Notes under the pieces: model-generated
Databases searched by the model: none
The model's input: only the letters and a program-made list of their open reading frames with translations
What the model was told of the DNA's origin: nothing
NCBI GenBank assembly: GCA_945494195.1
Contig: CALYVJ010000072.1
Span: 1-7,647 of the forward strand
Reading direction: 5' to 3'
Origin: an uncultured Selenomonas sp.
GTDB taxonomy: Bacteria > Bacillota > Negativicutes > Selenomonadales > Selenomonadaceae
Length of the DNA: 7,647 nt
Part shown: in pieces, positions 1-7,477 of the stretch
Layout of the letters: each line of letters starts with the position of its first letter
Numbering within the stretch: position 1 is the stretch's first letter
Translations under genes and position numbers: made by a program

Positions 1-2303
1 GAGGCAACAATCGGACAGTTGAAATGGTTGTCCGACTCGTTGACATCGTCTTCCATATTATAGGGCTCGCAGGGATAAAAAATCTTTTTTACGCCCTTCT
101 CGATGAGGTCGACGATATGTCCATGGGTAATCTTAGCCGGATAGCAGAGGGAGTCCGACGGTACGGTTGCCATCCCCTTATAGTACATCTTGGCACTCGA
201 CTTGCCCGACAGCACCACCTCATAGCCGAGGTTATCGAGGAAGGTAAACCAGAACGGGTAATCCTCATACATGTTGAGCACGCGCGGAATGCCAATCCGT
301 CCGCGTTTAGCTCCCTCATGCGGCTTATAATATTTAAATACGCGGTCATATTTATACTTGTAGATATTCGGCGTCTGTTCCCCGGTCTGTTTCTCACCAC
401 CGACACCGCGCTCACAACGGTTACCCGTAAAATACTTGCTGCCATCGGGGAACTTCTGCATCGTAATTAAGCACTTATTGCCACAGCCTTTGCAACGGTA
501 GGAACTTGTAGCTACGGAAAAGGATTGGAGCTCATCTGATGACAAAATAGCAGACTTCTCCTGCCCCGTCTCCAAGGCCAGGATTGCCGCACCGTAGGCC
601 CCCATCAATCCAGCAATATCCGGACGAATGACCTCCCGATCCAAAAGCTTTTCCATGCAGCGCAGCACGGCATCGTTATAGAACGTACCGCCCTGCACGA
701 CGATATGGTCGCCAAGTTCGCGGACATCCTTGAGCTGCATGACCTTGAACAAGGCATTCTTGATGACCGAGAACGCAATGCCCGCCGAAATATCGGCGAC
801 CTCCGCTCCCTCCTTCTGGGCCTGCTTGACTTTCGAATTCATAAAGACCGTGCAGCGCGTGCCAAGGTCAACTGGCGCCTTGGACGTCAGCGCCTTCTTC
901 GCAAACTCCGCCGGCGTCATATGCAGGCCCTCGGCAAAGTTCTGGATGAACGAACCACACCCCGCCGAGCAGGCCTCATTGAGTGTAATATTACCGATGC
1001 TGCCATCTTTGACAAAGAAGCATTTCATATCCTGCCCGCCGATATCGAGGACAAAGGTAACTTCAGGACAGAACTCCTGCGCGGCGCGCAGATGGGCAAA
1101 CGTTTCGACCTCACCGCCATCGGCATGAATGGCGGCTTTGACGATAGCCTCGCCATAGCCCGTCGTCATCGTGCCGGCAATCCAAGCGGATTCTGGCATG
1201 GCCCTATAGAGTTCCTTCATCTCACGGACAACAGTCTGCAGAGGAGAACCCTGATTACTGCCATACGAAGTATAAAGGATCTCCTTATCACGGCCAATCG
1301 CCGTGATTTTCGTAGTCGTCGACCCTGCATCAATACCAACGTAGACCGGTCCGGCATAAACAGCTAAATCCCCGCGTTTTACCCTATCCTTATCATGGCG
1401 TCGCTTGAAGTCTTCGTATTCTTCCTGGCTGTCAAACAACGTAAAATCCGCCTTGCGCGTCTCAGCAGCTGCCGCTTCCTTGGCCCGCTCGATACTCGTC
1501 TCCAGCTGCGCTACGTCGATGTTCTTCGCTTCATCCGACAGGGCAGAACCCATCGCAACAAAATAGTTGCCGTAATCCACAGCGACAACATGCTCCGAAT
1601 CCAAATTCAGTGTCTCGATAAAACGTTTCTTAAGTTCCGGCAGGAAATGGAGCGGTCCCCCAAGGAACGCAACATTGCCATCAATCGGGCGACCTTGAGC
1701 CAGATTGCCAATGGTCTGATTGACCACAGCCTGGAAAATCGACAAGGCAATATCCGCTTTTTCCGCCCCATCATTCATGAGCGCCTGGATATCCGTCTTG
1801 GCAAACACACCACAGCGCGATGCTATCGCGTATATCTGTTTGCCCTTGGCTGCTAAAGCATTAAGCCCTGGCGCATCCGTCGAAAGCAGCGAGGCCATGT
1901 GGTCGATGAACGAGCCCGTGCCACCAGCACAAACACCATTCATTCGCTGCTCCGGTGCATCACCGAAATACGTGATTTTTGCATCCTCACCGCCAAGTTC
2001 TACAACTGTGTCCGTCTGCGGAATAAGCTCCCGGACAGCCGTTGCACAAGCAATAACCTCCTGCACAAAGGGCAAGCCGATACGCTGAGCAATGCCCATA
2101 CCAGCCGAACCAGTCAACGCAAAAGAAAACTTTTTTTCTCCGACAATCGTCTTGAGATGCGTCAGATTTTCCTGCAAAGCATTGCCGATCTCCGAAAAGT
2201 GGCGAGCATAGTTCTTATAGAGAATATTTTTCTCGTGGTCCAACACCACCAGTTTTATGGTCGTAGACCCAACATCAATACCAACCTTTAATAGGGAATC
2301 CAT
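1..2303 (-). CDS. Giant acyl-CoA dehydratase activase-family protein (BadF/BcrA-type ATPase, two activase domains plus DUF2229 start), 3' end outside window
   Basis: The reading frame is open from an ATG at 2303 to the left edge, 767 codons without a stop. Two ASKHA-type activase domains follow each other. Domain 1 has DVGSTT at residues 10-15, then C125 in NGVCAGGTGSF and C164 in SRCGVF. Domain 2 has DAGSTTTK at 325-332, then C445 in NEACSAGCGSF and C484 in TRCTVF. Both cysteine pairs are 39 residues apart, as in the Fe-S ligands of the HgdC activator of 2-hydroxyglutaryl-CoA dehydratase. A cluster C604, C607, C611, C630 follows, and near residue 669 (RIGIPRVLNMYEDYPFW) a DUF2229-like domain begins. 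Family members of about 1400 residues usually continue into an HgdB-like dehydratase part, expected beyond the edge. HgdC-type activators use ATP to inject an electron into a dehydratase; the substrate here is unknown. The start is backed by AGGTGG at 2311-2316, 7 bases upstream. Cytosolic: no signal peptide seen. Family call is firm, exact function is not. Confidence 0.93.
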   Translation of the reverse strand, partial: MDSLLKVGIDVGSTTIKLVVLDHEKNILYKNYARHFSEIGNALQENLTHLKTIVGEKKFSFALTGSAGMGIAQRIGLPFVQEVIACATAVRELIPQTDTVVELGGEDAKITYFGDAPEQRMNGVCAGGTGSFIDHMASLLSTDAPGLNALAAKGKQIYAIASRCGVFAKTDIQALMNDGAEKADIALSIFQAVVNQTIGNLAQGRPIDGNVAFLGGPLHFLPELKKRFIETLNLDSEHVVAVDYGNYFVAMGSALSDEAKNIDVAQLETSIERAKEAAAAETRKADFTLFDSQEEYEDFKRRHDKDRVKRGDLAVYAGPVYVGIDAGSTTTKITAIGRDKEILYTSYGSNQGSPLQTVVREMKELYRAMPESAWIAGTMTTGYGEAIVKAAIHADGGEVETFAHLRAAQEFCPEVTFVLDIGGQDMKCFFVKDGSIGNITLNEACSAGCGSFIQNFAEGLHMTPAEFAKKALTSKAPVDLGTRCTVFMNSKVKQAQKEGAEVADISAGIAFSVIKNALFKVMQLKDVRELGDHIVVQGGTFYNDAVLRCMEKLLDREVIRPDIAGLMGAYGAAILALETGQEKSAILSSDELQSFSVATSSYRCKGCGNKCLITMQKFPDGSKYFTGNRCERGVGGEKQTGEQTPNIYKYKYDRVFKYYKPHEGAKRGRIGIPRVLNMYEDYPFWFTFLDNLGYEVVLSGKSSAKMYYKGMATVPSDSLCYPAKITHGHIVDLIEKGVKKIFYPCEPYNMEDDVNESDNHFNCPIVA

Positions 2304-2310
2304 AGTTTCA

Positions 2311-2316
2311 CCACCT
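2311..2316 (-). promoter_or_regulatory. Ribosome binding site of the activase-family gene
   Basis: On the minus strand AGGTGG lies 7 bases before the ATG at 2303. It is a close match to the anti-Shine-Dalgarno complement, and it fixes the start of the large activase gene. Confidence 0.75.
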
Positions 2317-2333
2317 GAAAAATGCATACGAGT

Positions 2334-2359
2334 AAAGACCCTTCTTTTACAGGGTCTTT
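2334..2359 (-). promoter_or_regulatory. Stem-loop at predicted 5' end of the activase mRNA; possible weak terminator for hsdR
   Basis: Arms 2334-2342 and 2351-2359 form a perfect 9-bp stem (AAAGACCCT paired with AGGGTCTTT) around an 8-base loop. The promoter at 2364-2392 would start transcription at about 2356-2358, so the activase transcript should begin essentially at this hairpin, leaving it about 18 bases before the ribosome binding site. A 5'-terminal stem often slows mRNA decay. It could also terminate transcripts leaving hsdR, but only three U residues follow it on that strand (TTTACTCG), so it would be weak. On the plus strand it is followed by TTTTCATATTTT, also only a modest terminator tract. 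Its existence is certain; its role is inferred. Confidence 0.55.
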
Positions 2360-2363
2360 TCAT

Positions 2364-2392
2364 ATTTTACCCCATATGCAAATACCGTGCAA
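2364..2392 (-). promoter_or_regulatory. Sigma-70-type promoter for the activase-family gene
   Basis: Read on the minus strand, a -35 box TTGCAC (2387-2392) and a -10 box TAAAAT (2364-2369) are separated by exactly 17 bases. The -35 differs from TTGACA at the last three positions and the -10 differs from TATAAT by one base. The predicted start is near 2357, inside the intergenic strip and well past the hsdR stop, so the activase gene can be expressed independently of the defence operon. The remainder of 2393-2449 shows no further clear signal. Confidence 0.65.
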
Positions 2393-2449
2393 GCCGAATC
2401 ATCACAACACAAAACAGTATAGTTGCCATTTATAACAGCAAGCTATCAG

Positions 2450-5400
2450 TTATTCTGCTTTATATTTAGCCATTGTTTCTGCTGCATACATAAAATTTTT
2501 CTCCTCATCATACTGATTATTTACTACAAAATCATTTATGTCTAACCGATCTGTCCAAAGTTCACATTGGAGCATTACCGTCTGCACTGCATCGTCCATC
2601 CCCTCTGGCGGATATTTATGTTTTTTCAAGAGCTTCTTAATCAGCATACGCATTCTCGCTCTGGCGCTTGACCTCTTCTGCCAGTCAATAGTGCGATTTC
2701 GCCGCAGGGTATCCGCCAGTTCCTTCGTTATAGCAATAAGCTCTTCATTTTCATAAAAGTCTTTAATCGCCTGCGGCTTGGTCAAGGCATCATAGAAAGC
2801 CAACTCGTCAGCAGTCAGCCCTAATTCTTTTCCCTCCTGTTGTGCCTTGGATATTTGCTTAGCAAGATTCAATAGTTCCTCTATCACCTGTTCGTTGGTC
2901 AGCATACCATTAAGATACGCATTCATTGCCCGTTGAATGATTTCGCTGAACTTCTCTGACTTCACCACATTGGTACGACGATAAACCTGTACCTGCTCGG
3001 CAATAAGTTTTTTCAACAATTCCACCGCCAAATTTTTCTCTTTCATCTTGGCGATTTCTTCCAAAAACTTGGGGTCAAACAGGGAAAACTCCCGCTCTAC
3101 ATCTGAAAAAAGATTAATAACACCATCACTCTTGATGCTCTGTTGCAAAAGGTCATTAATCCGTTGATTCATTTCCGGCAAAGAAATCTTCTGCCCTACT
3201 CCCTGATGGGTCAGCCGCAAAACCAAAACGCGCACTGCTTCAAAGAATGCCGCCTCAAAACGCTCCGCCTCGGGAGCAATGGACGAACATAACGACAACG
3301 CTTGATGAAGAAGCAATGCTTCCTTTATAAATGTATCTTTGGCCTTGTTCTTTTCCCGTGCAACGATAAAATTAACGGCTCCTGTTATGGTTTTTGCCCG
3401 TTTCAAATCCGAACCGTTGGCAAATTCACCATAATCGTAACCGTAGAACATATCCCGGCAAACGGACAATTTTTCAAGGAACTTCGGATAAGCCACCTTA
3501 GCAATATCCGTATCACCATAATTCTTCTTATCCCGCACGGTGTAATCATTCATAGCCTGTTTGAGTGCAGATGCAATCCCCACATAATCTACCACCAGGC
3601 CGCCTTCCTTGTCCCGCCACACTCGATTAACACGGGCAATTGCCTGCATGAGATTATGACCACTCATGGGCTTATAGACATACATGGTAGCCATAGACGG
3701 CACATCAAATCCGGTCAACCACATATCGACCACAATTGCAATTTTTAGTGGGCTGTTATTATCCTTGAACTTTTGCGCGAGTTCATCCCGCCGATGCTTG
3801 TTGCCAATAATTTGCCGCCAATCTTCCGGATCTTTGTTGCTCTCGGTCATAACCACGGCAACTTTTTCCGTCCAGGCAGGCCGCAATTCCAGAATACGCC
3901 GATAAATCTTCATGGCAATAGCACGGGAGTAAGCTACAATCATCGCCTTGCCCGTCAGCAAATTTTCCCGGTAGTTTTCATAATGGTCAAGAATATCCTC
4001 TACTAAAGAATTAATGGTTTTATCGTTCCCCAGAACGGCCTCCATCTGCCCAAGCTCACGCTTGCTTTTTTCAATAGTAGCAGCATCGGCATTCTGTGCC
4101 ATCAAATCATACTCAGCATCAATAAGTTTCAATGTCGCCTCGTCCAAATGCAGTTTGATAACCCGGCTCTCGTAATACACAGGCCGAGTTGCTCCATCCT
4201 CTACCGCCTGCGTCATATCATAAATATCAATATAATTGCCGAAAACCTCACGGGTGCTTCTGTCCTTGGCAGAAATCGGTGTACCGGTAAAACCGATATA
4301 GGTCGCATTAGGCAGGCTATTGCGGATAATCCGCGCCGTCCCCACCACGCGCTTGGCAACTTCCTGACCTTCCTCATTATGAGTCATCACAATTTTTTCT
4401 GTCAGCCCATACTGCGAACGGTGTGCCTCATCAGCCATTACAATAATATTCCGTCGTTCTGACAGCGGTTCATCTGATTCCTCAAACTTCTGCATGGTTG
4501 TGAAGATAATCCCATTGGCTTGCCGTCCTACCAGCCAATTTTTCAAATGCTCCCGGTTCTCCGCATGAACAGGTTCCTGTCGCAGAAAAGCCTTGCACTT
4601 GGCAAACTGTCCATAAAGCTGGTCATCAAGGTCATTCCTGTCTGTTATCACCACCACAGTTGGACTATTCAACGCCGCCTGTAGCAAATGTACATAGAAT
4701 ACCATCGACAATGACTTGCCACTCCCTTGAGTATGCCAAAACACGCCACCTTTACCATCGGTAACTGTAGCGTGTTTTGTTGAGTCAATCGCCTTACGGA
4801 CAGCAAAATACTGATGATACCCTGCCAAAATTTTCACCTTTGACAGTCCATCATTAGAGAAACAGATAAAATTTTGCAGGATATCCAACAATCTACTTCG
4901 TTCAAATATCCCTTCAAAGAACGTATCGAACTGGGCGTACTGGGTATTCTCATAACTTCCGTCCGTCGTTTTCCACTCCATAAAACGGTCTTCACCTGAA
5001 GTGATAGTCCCCGCCTTGGAAGTCATCATATCGCTCATTACACAAATGGCATTATAAATAAACAGCGACGGAATCTCCTGCATATAATTCCGCAGCTGCA
5101 AATACGCTTCGCTGGCATCCGTCTCCTCACGGGAAGGCGACTTAAGTTCTATAATGACAATGGGCAGGCCATTAAGGAACAAGACCACATCCGGACGCTT
5201 GGTGCTGTTCTCAATATATGTCCATTGATTTGCCGCAATAAAGGAGTTATTGGCAGGATTATCATAATCCACCAGATAAGCAATCGCCGCACGTTCCTCC
5301 CCCTTTACTGTATAGCGCACCGGAACCCCGTTCTGCAGATAATCCATAAAGACTTCATTGCATAGGACAAGGTCTCCATTATCAAAATTGCGCAGCTTAA

Positions 5401-5593
5401 AAAGCACATCCGCAATGGCATCTTCCGGCAAATCTGCATTAAGGCGCCGAATATAATCCTCCAATACCTCATCATACAACGGGCTGCGCTGGTCGCGCTC
5501 TATCTCCGGACCATAAACCACCTCATAGCCCAGTCCGGCAAATAACTCCATAACAGAGCTCTCATAATCCGCTTCGGTATATGCGTTTGGCAT
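2450..5593 (-). CDS. hsdR: Type I restriction endonuclease subunit R (HsdR), DNA translocase/nuclease
   Basis: This is the motor and cutting subunit of a type I restriction-modification complex; it acts with HsdM and HsdS and cleaves unmodified DNA after ATP-driven translocation. Numbering from the ATG at 5593 (1047 aa), the nuclease core is D135, E149-L-K151 in a PD-(D/E)xK arrangement, followed by a Q166-x3-Y170 motif typical of HsdR. Helicase motifs follow in order: Walker A TQGSGKS 288-294, DEAH 388-391, FTGTP 435-439, motif V region VVDMWLTGFDVP 621-632, and motif VI QAIARVNRV 650-658. The last third matches the HsdR C-terminal domain (DUF3387-like), including IDW, SARARMR and KYPPEG. 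An in-frame ATG at 5602 would add three residues, but AAAGGG abuts it directly, whereas the same AAAGGG sits 9 bases before 5593, so 5593 is preferred. The gene is intact with all key residues. It follows the HNH gene by 22 bases, probably in one operon. hsdM and hsdS are absent from the window. Confidence 0.97.
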   Translation of the reverse strand: MPNAYTEADYESSVMELFAGLGYEVVYGPEIERDQRSPLYDEVLEDYIRRLNADLPEDAIADVLFKLRNFDNGDLVLCNEVFMDYLQNGVPVRYTVKGEERAAIAYLVDYDNPANNSFIAANQWTYIENSTKRPDVVLFLNGLPIVIIELKSPSREETDASEAYLQLRNYMQEIPSLFIYNAICVMSDMMTSKAGTITSGEDRFMEWKTTDGSYENTQYAQFDTFFEGIFERSRLLDILQNFICFSNDGLSKVKILAGYHQYFAVRKAIDSTKHATVTDGKGGVFWHTQGSGKSLSMVFYVHLLQAALNSPTVVVITDRNDLDDQLYGQFAKCKAFLRQEPVHAENREHLKNWLVGRQANGIIFTTMQKFEESDEPLSERRNIIVMADEAHRSQYGLTEKIVMTHNEEGQEVAKRVVGTARIIRNSLPNATYIGFTGTPISAKDRSTREVFGNYIDIYDMTQAVEDGATRPVYYESRVIKLHLDEATLKLIDAEYDLMAQNADAATIEKSKRELGQMEAVLGNDKTINSLVEDILDHYENYRENLLTGKAMIVAYSRAIAMKIYRRILELRPAWTEKVAVVMTESNKDPEDWRQIIGNKHRRDELAQKFKDNNSPLKIAIVVDMWLTGFDVPSMATMYVYKPMSGHNLMQAIARVNRVWRDKEGGLVVDYVGIASALKQAMNDYTVRDKKNYGDTDIAKVAYPKFLEKLSVCRDMFYGYDYGEFANGSDLKRAKTITGAVNFIVAREKNKAKDTFIKEALLLHQALSLCSSIAPEAERFEAAFFEAVRVLVLRLTHQGVGQKISLPEMNQRINDLLQQSIKSDGVINLFSDVEREFSLFDPKFLEEIAKMKEKNLAVELLKKLIAEQVQVYRRTNVVKSEKFSEIIQRAMNAYLNGMLTNEQVIEELLNLAKQISKAQQEGKELGLTADELAFYDALTKPQAIKDFYENEELIAITKELADTLRRNRTIDWQKRSSARARMRMLIKKLLKKHKYPPEGMDDAVQTVMLQCELWTDRLDINDFVVNNQYDEEKNFMYAAETMAKYKAE

Positions 5594-5615
5594 TGCTATC
5601 ATCCCTTTAGCTTTA

Positions 5616-6293
5616 TTACTTCCAACAATTCATAAAATCCCTAAACATATCTGCATGGTCACGTATAAGCCATCTCTTGAAGGCTGCAAAAGGCGAATTA
5701 GATGAAAGCTCTTTCTTAATGGTAACGTATAATTCCTGTTTTTTTCGGTCGCTGGCGCAAGCATACTCACGCACATAATTTTTGAACCTGCTCAATTCAT
5801 CACGGAGCTGCTTGCGAATGAAGTTTCCCTCCACCTTCTTTTGCGGTGTATCTCCGTAATAGACTTCCCTGAGCAGTTCGCACGTATGCTCTGTCAGTTC
5901 ATCATGCACGATTGGTACGAACTCCAATTTCTCTGGTACGCCAAAATAACCAACCTTACGAAAAGCTATCTGTTCATCTACATCTACCTTTGTACAATCC
6001 AAAATTGGCGTGTACTTATCTCCTTTGATGTTGTTGCAATGCGCGCATGCCAGAAAAAGATTATCCCATGAAAATTTCAAGTCTTTGTCCTCTTTATGGG
6101 GTATCAAATGTTCTATCTGCCAAGAACTAACCTGTTTGCTTTCGCAGATATAGCATTTCTCACCAAACATTTCCTGCAAAGCATCGTTAACGGCAGTCGT
6201 ATTGCAGGTTCCCGAACTTTTTGTCTTTTCTTCTGCCAATGACTGTTGCGCCGCTATGGCTGTCTCCGTATCTTCTCGCTCTATTTTTACCAT
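5616..6293 (-). CDS. ptuB: HNH endonuclease, PtuB-like (Septu anti-phage system)
   Basis: A 225-residue protein with a zinc-bound HNH nuclease fold near its N-terminus. The visible motifs are C47-x2-C50, then E61-H62 with P65-H66 (IEHLIPH), N78 in WDNLFLAC, and C83-x2-C86-N87-N88 followed by KG. The four cysteines should bind structural zinc. H62 is the likely general base, with N78 and N87 in the second and third HNH positions. This pattern (CYIC...IEH..PH...W.NL..AC..CN..KG) is that of the TIGR02646/PtuB group. The C-terminal 120 residues are charged, probably helical, and were not recognised. It starts 3 bases after the ATPase stop, with GAGGG (6301-6305) placed inside the end of the ATPase gene, so the two are likely translationally coupled. 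It ends in tandem stops TAATAA. PtuB works with PtuA as a phage-triggered nuclease complex. HNH call is firm; the PtuB assignment depends on the ATPase neighbour. A stand-alone HNH of a restriction island is the alternative. Confidence 0.82.
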   Translation of the reverse strand: MVKIEREDTETAIAAQQSLAEEKTKSSGTCNTTAVNDALQEMFGEKCYICESKQVSSWQIEHLIPHKEDKDLKFSWDNLFLACAHCNNIKGDKYTPILDCTKVDVDEQIAFRKVGYFGVPEKLEFVPIVHDELTEHTCELLREVYYGDTPQKKVEGNFIRKQLRDELSRFKNYVREYACASDRKKQELYVTIKKELSSNSPFAAFKRWLIRDHADMFRDFMNCWK

Positions 6294-6296
6294 GTC

Positions 6297-7421
6297 TTAT
6301 CCCTCAATGCTTGCAAATTCGCTTTGAATACGCGAAGCCAACTTGCCCGGCACATTCTTGAACTCATGCGCCAACTCTGTTTTCTCAATCATCTCAGCTT
6401 CAGTAAGATTCTGCTTGGCAAACAGTTCTCTATAGCGTTCAAGCATACTCCCCATTTTCAATGAATAATCATCCGCATCAAAGAAGGCCTCAGCTACATC
6501 ATCTACAGAGTAGTTCGTCATATCTGTAAAGCTGACATGTTTTTCCAAGTCATAGATAACTGCGTTAGGAATAGAGGTCAGTATATATGGCGAGTGCGTG
6601 GTCACTATGAATTGTATACGAGGGAAGAACGAAGTCAAAAACGGCAATATCTTGCGTTGCAACTCAATATGGAGATGTGTTTCCAATTCGTCTATCAGGG
6701 CAACGCCTTCTATATCATAGTGGCTGATAGTTCCTCCCAACAGCCAGTTTTGTTCCATACGCAAAATCAAATCAGCAACAATACGAATAATTGACGAATA
6801 TCCATCAGAAAGTTCATTGAAACCAAATGGGCGTTTTCCCTGCTGATGAATAAGAAAATTATATCGTTTATAATCATATTCTAGCTCTATAGTGTCATCC
6901 CCAAGCAACTCGCGTAATGCCAGTTGAAATCTATCAAACCAATTTTTGATACTTTTCACTACATCGCTATCATTTTCCTGTCTCGCATACGCTTGTTGTG
7001 TCTTTAGATGCACCATATATTTCACGAGCAGTTGTGCAGGGTCATCATAAAGATTATATGTAGAAGATAACTTGACATCTTCCACGCCACTTGAAATACT
7101 TATTTTCGTTTGACGCGTTGCACCGAAATAAGCCGTAACAAAACGCCCCGCTGCATATTCTGTATCTAAGTCATCATCCACATTAAACTCAACAGTTATA
7201 CCATCTACCGTAGCTTGTTTTTTACTTACAAGCCACCTCTTCTGATTTATAGCGACAAAATTCTCTCTAATCCGTTCCAGTAACGAAGTTTTACCTGTAC
7301 CATTCTTCCCCGTTATAAGCAAATGTTGCCGTTTATCTGGAGAAAGTGCAATATTTATGTTTTCTAAATGCAACAACTTTTCTATATATATATTCTTTAC
7401 AAAACGCTCCTTCATTTCCAC
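6297..7421 (-). CDS. ptuA: ABC/OLD-like AAA ATPase, PtuA-like (Septu anti-phage system)
   Basis: A 374-residue soluble ATPase. Walker A is GKNGTGKT at 38-45, an ABC-signature-like LSDGYSS lies at 204-210, Walker B is VALIDELETHLH at 240-251 (D244, catalytic E245), and the switch histidine is H276 in TTHSPYI. This order is typical of the AAA_21/OLD-type ATPases that include PtuA; no Toprim domain follows, so it is not an OLD nuclease. In Septu, PtuA assembles and regulates the PtuB nuclease in response to phage; here the HNH gene follows after 3 bases. I chose the GTG at 7421 because AGGAG (7431-7435) lies 9 bases upstream; the ATG at 7415 would lose two residues and have poorer spacing. No convincing promoter is visible in the 56 bases upstream (7422-7477), suggesting transcription from beyond the right edge. 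It resembles R-linked ATPases such as RloA found in other type I loci, which is the main alternative name. ATPase call firm, PtuA call probable. Confidence 0.82.
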   Translation of the reverse strand: MEMKERFVKNIYIEKLLHLENINIALSPDKRQHLLITGKNGTGKTSLLERIRENFVAINQKRWLVSKKQATVDGITVEFNVDDDLDTEYAAGRFVTAYFGATRQTKISISSGVEDVKLSSTYNLYDDPAQLLVKYMVHLKTQQAYARQENDSDVVKSIKNWFDRFQLALRELLGDDTIELEYDYKRYNFLIHQQGKRPFGFNELSDGYSSIIRIVADLILRMEQNWLLGGTISHYDIEGVALIDELETHLHIELQRKILPFLTSFFPRIQFIVTTHSPYILTSIPNAVIYDLEKHVSFTDMTNYSVDDVAEAFFDADDYSLKMGSMLERYRELFAKQNLTEAEMIEKTELAHEFKNVPGKLASRIQSEFASIEG

Positions 7422-7430
7422 TCATTCCAT

Positions 7431-7435
7431 CTCCT
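7431..7435 (-). promoter_or_regulatory. Ribosome binding site deciding the GTG start of the PtuA-like gene
   Basis: AGGAG on the minus strand lies 9 bases before the GTG at 7421 and 15 bases before the ATG at 7415, favouring the GTG. It is the only strong Shine-Dalgarno match in the gap between the HEPN-type gene and the ATPase gene. Confidence 0.65.
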
Positions 7436-7477
7436 ATTTTTTACACGATACCACACAATCATTTCTCATCCAAAAAA

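Noticed and set aside
24..2291. Several plus-strand open frames of 120-220 codons (for example 705-1367 and 1395-1856)
   Set aside because: They lie opposite the activase gene, whose minus-strand frame is continuous and carries clear family motifs. Their translations show no recognisable motif and overlap one another.
2434..2455. An imperfect palindrome over the hsdR stop codon (ATAAC...GTTAT) as a terminator
   Set aside because: Only five pairs form before mismatches, all but one of them AT, and no U-tract follows on the minus strand.
3302..4462. Plus-strand open frames opposite hsdR
   Set aside because: The minus strand encodes intact helicase motifs of HsdR throughout, and the plus-strand frames are short with no recognisable domain.
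7434..7469. A minus-strand mini-ORF of 11 codons (MRNDCVVSCKK) between the HEPN-type and ATPase genes, whose stop overlaps the ATPase ribosome binding site
   Set aside because: It has no ribosome binding site of its own, is very short and has no recognisable leader-peptide feature, so chance is the simpler explanation.
7422..7477. A possible promoter in the gap upstream of the ATPase gene (TAAAAA-like -10 near 7437-7443)
   Set aside because: No -35 box lies at 16-18 bases; the nearest TTGGAT is about 24 bases away. Readthrough from upstream is more likely.
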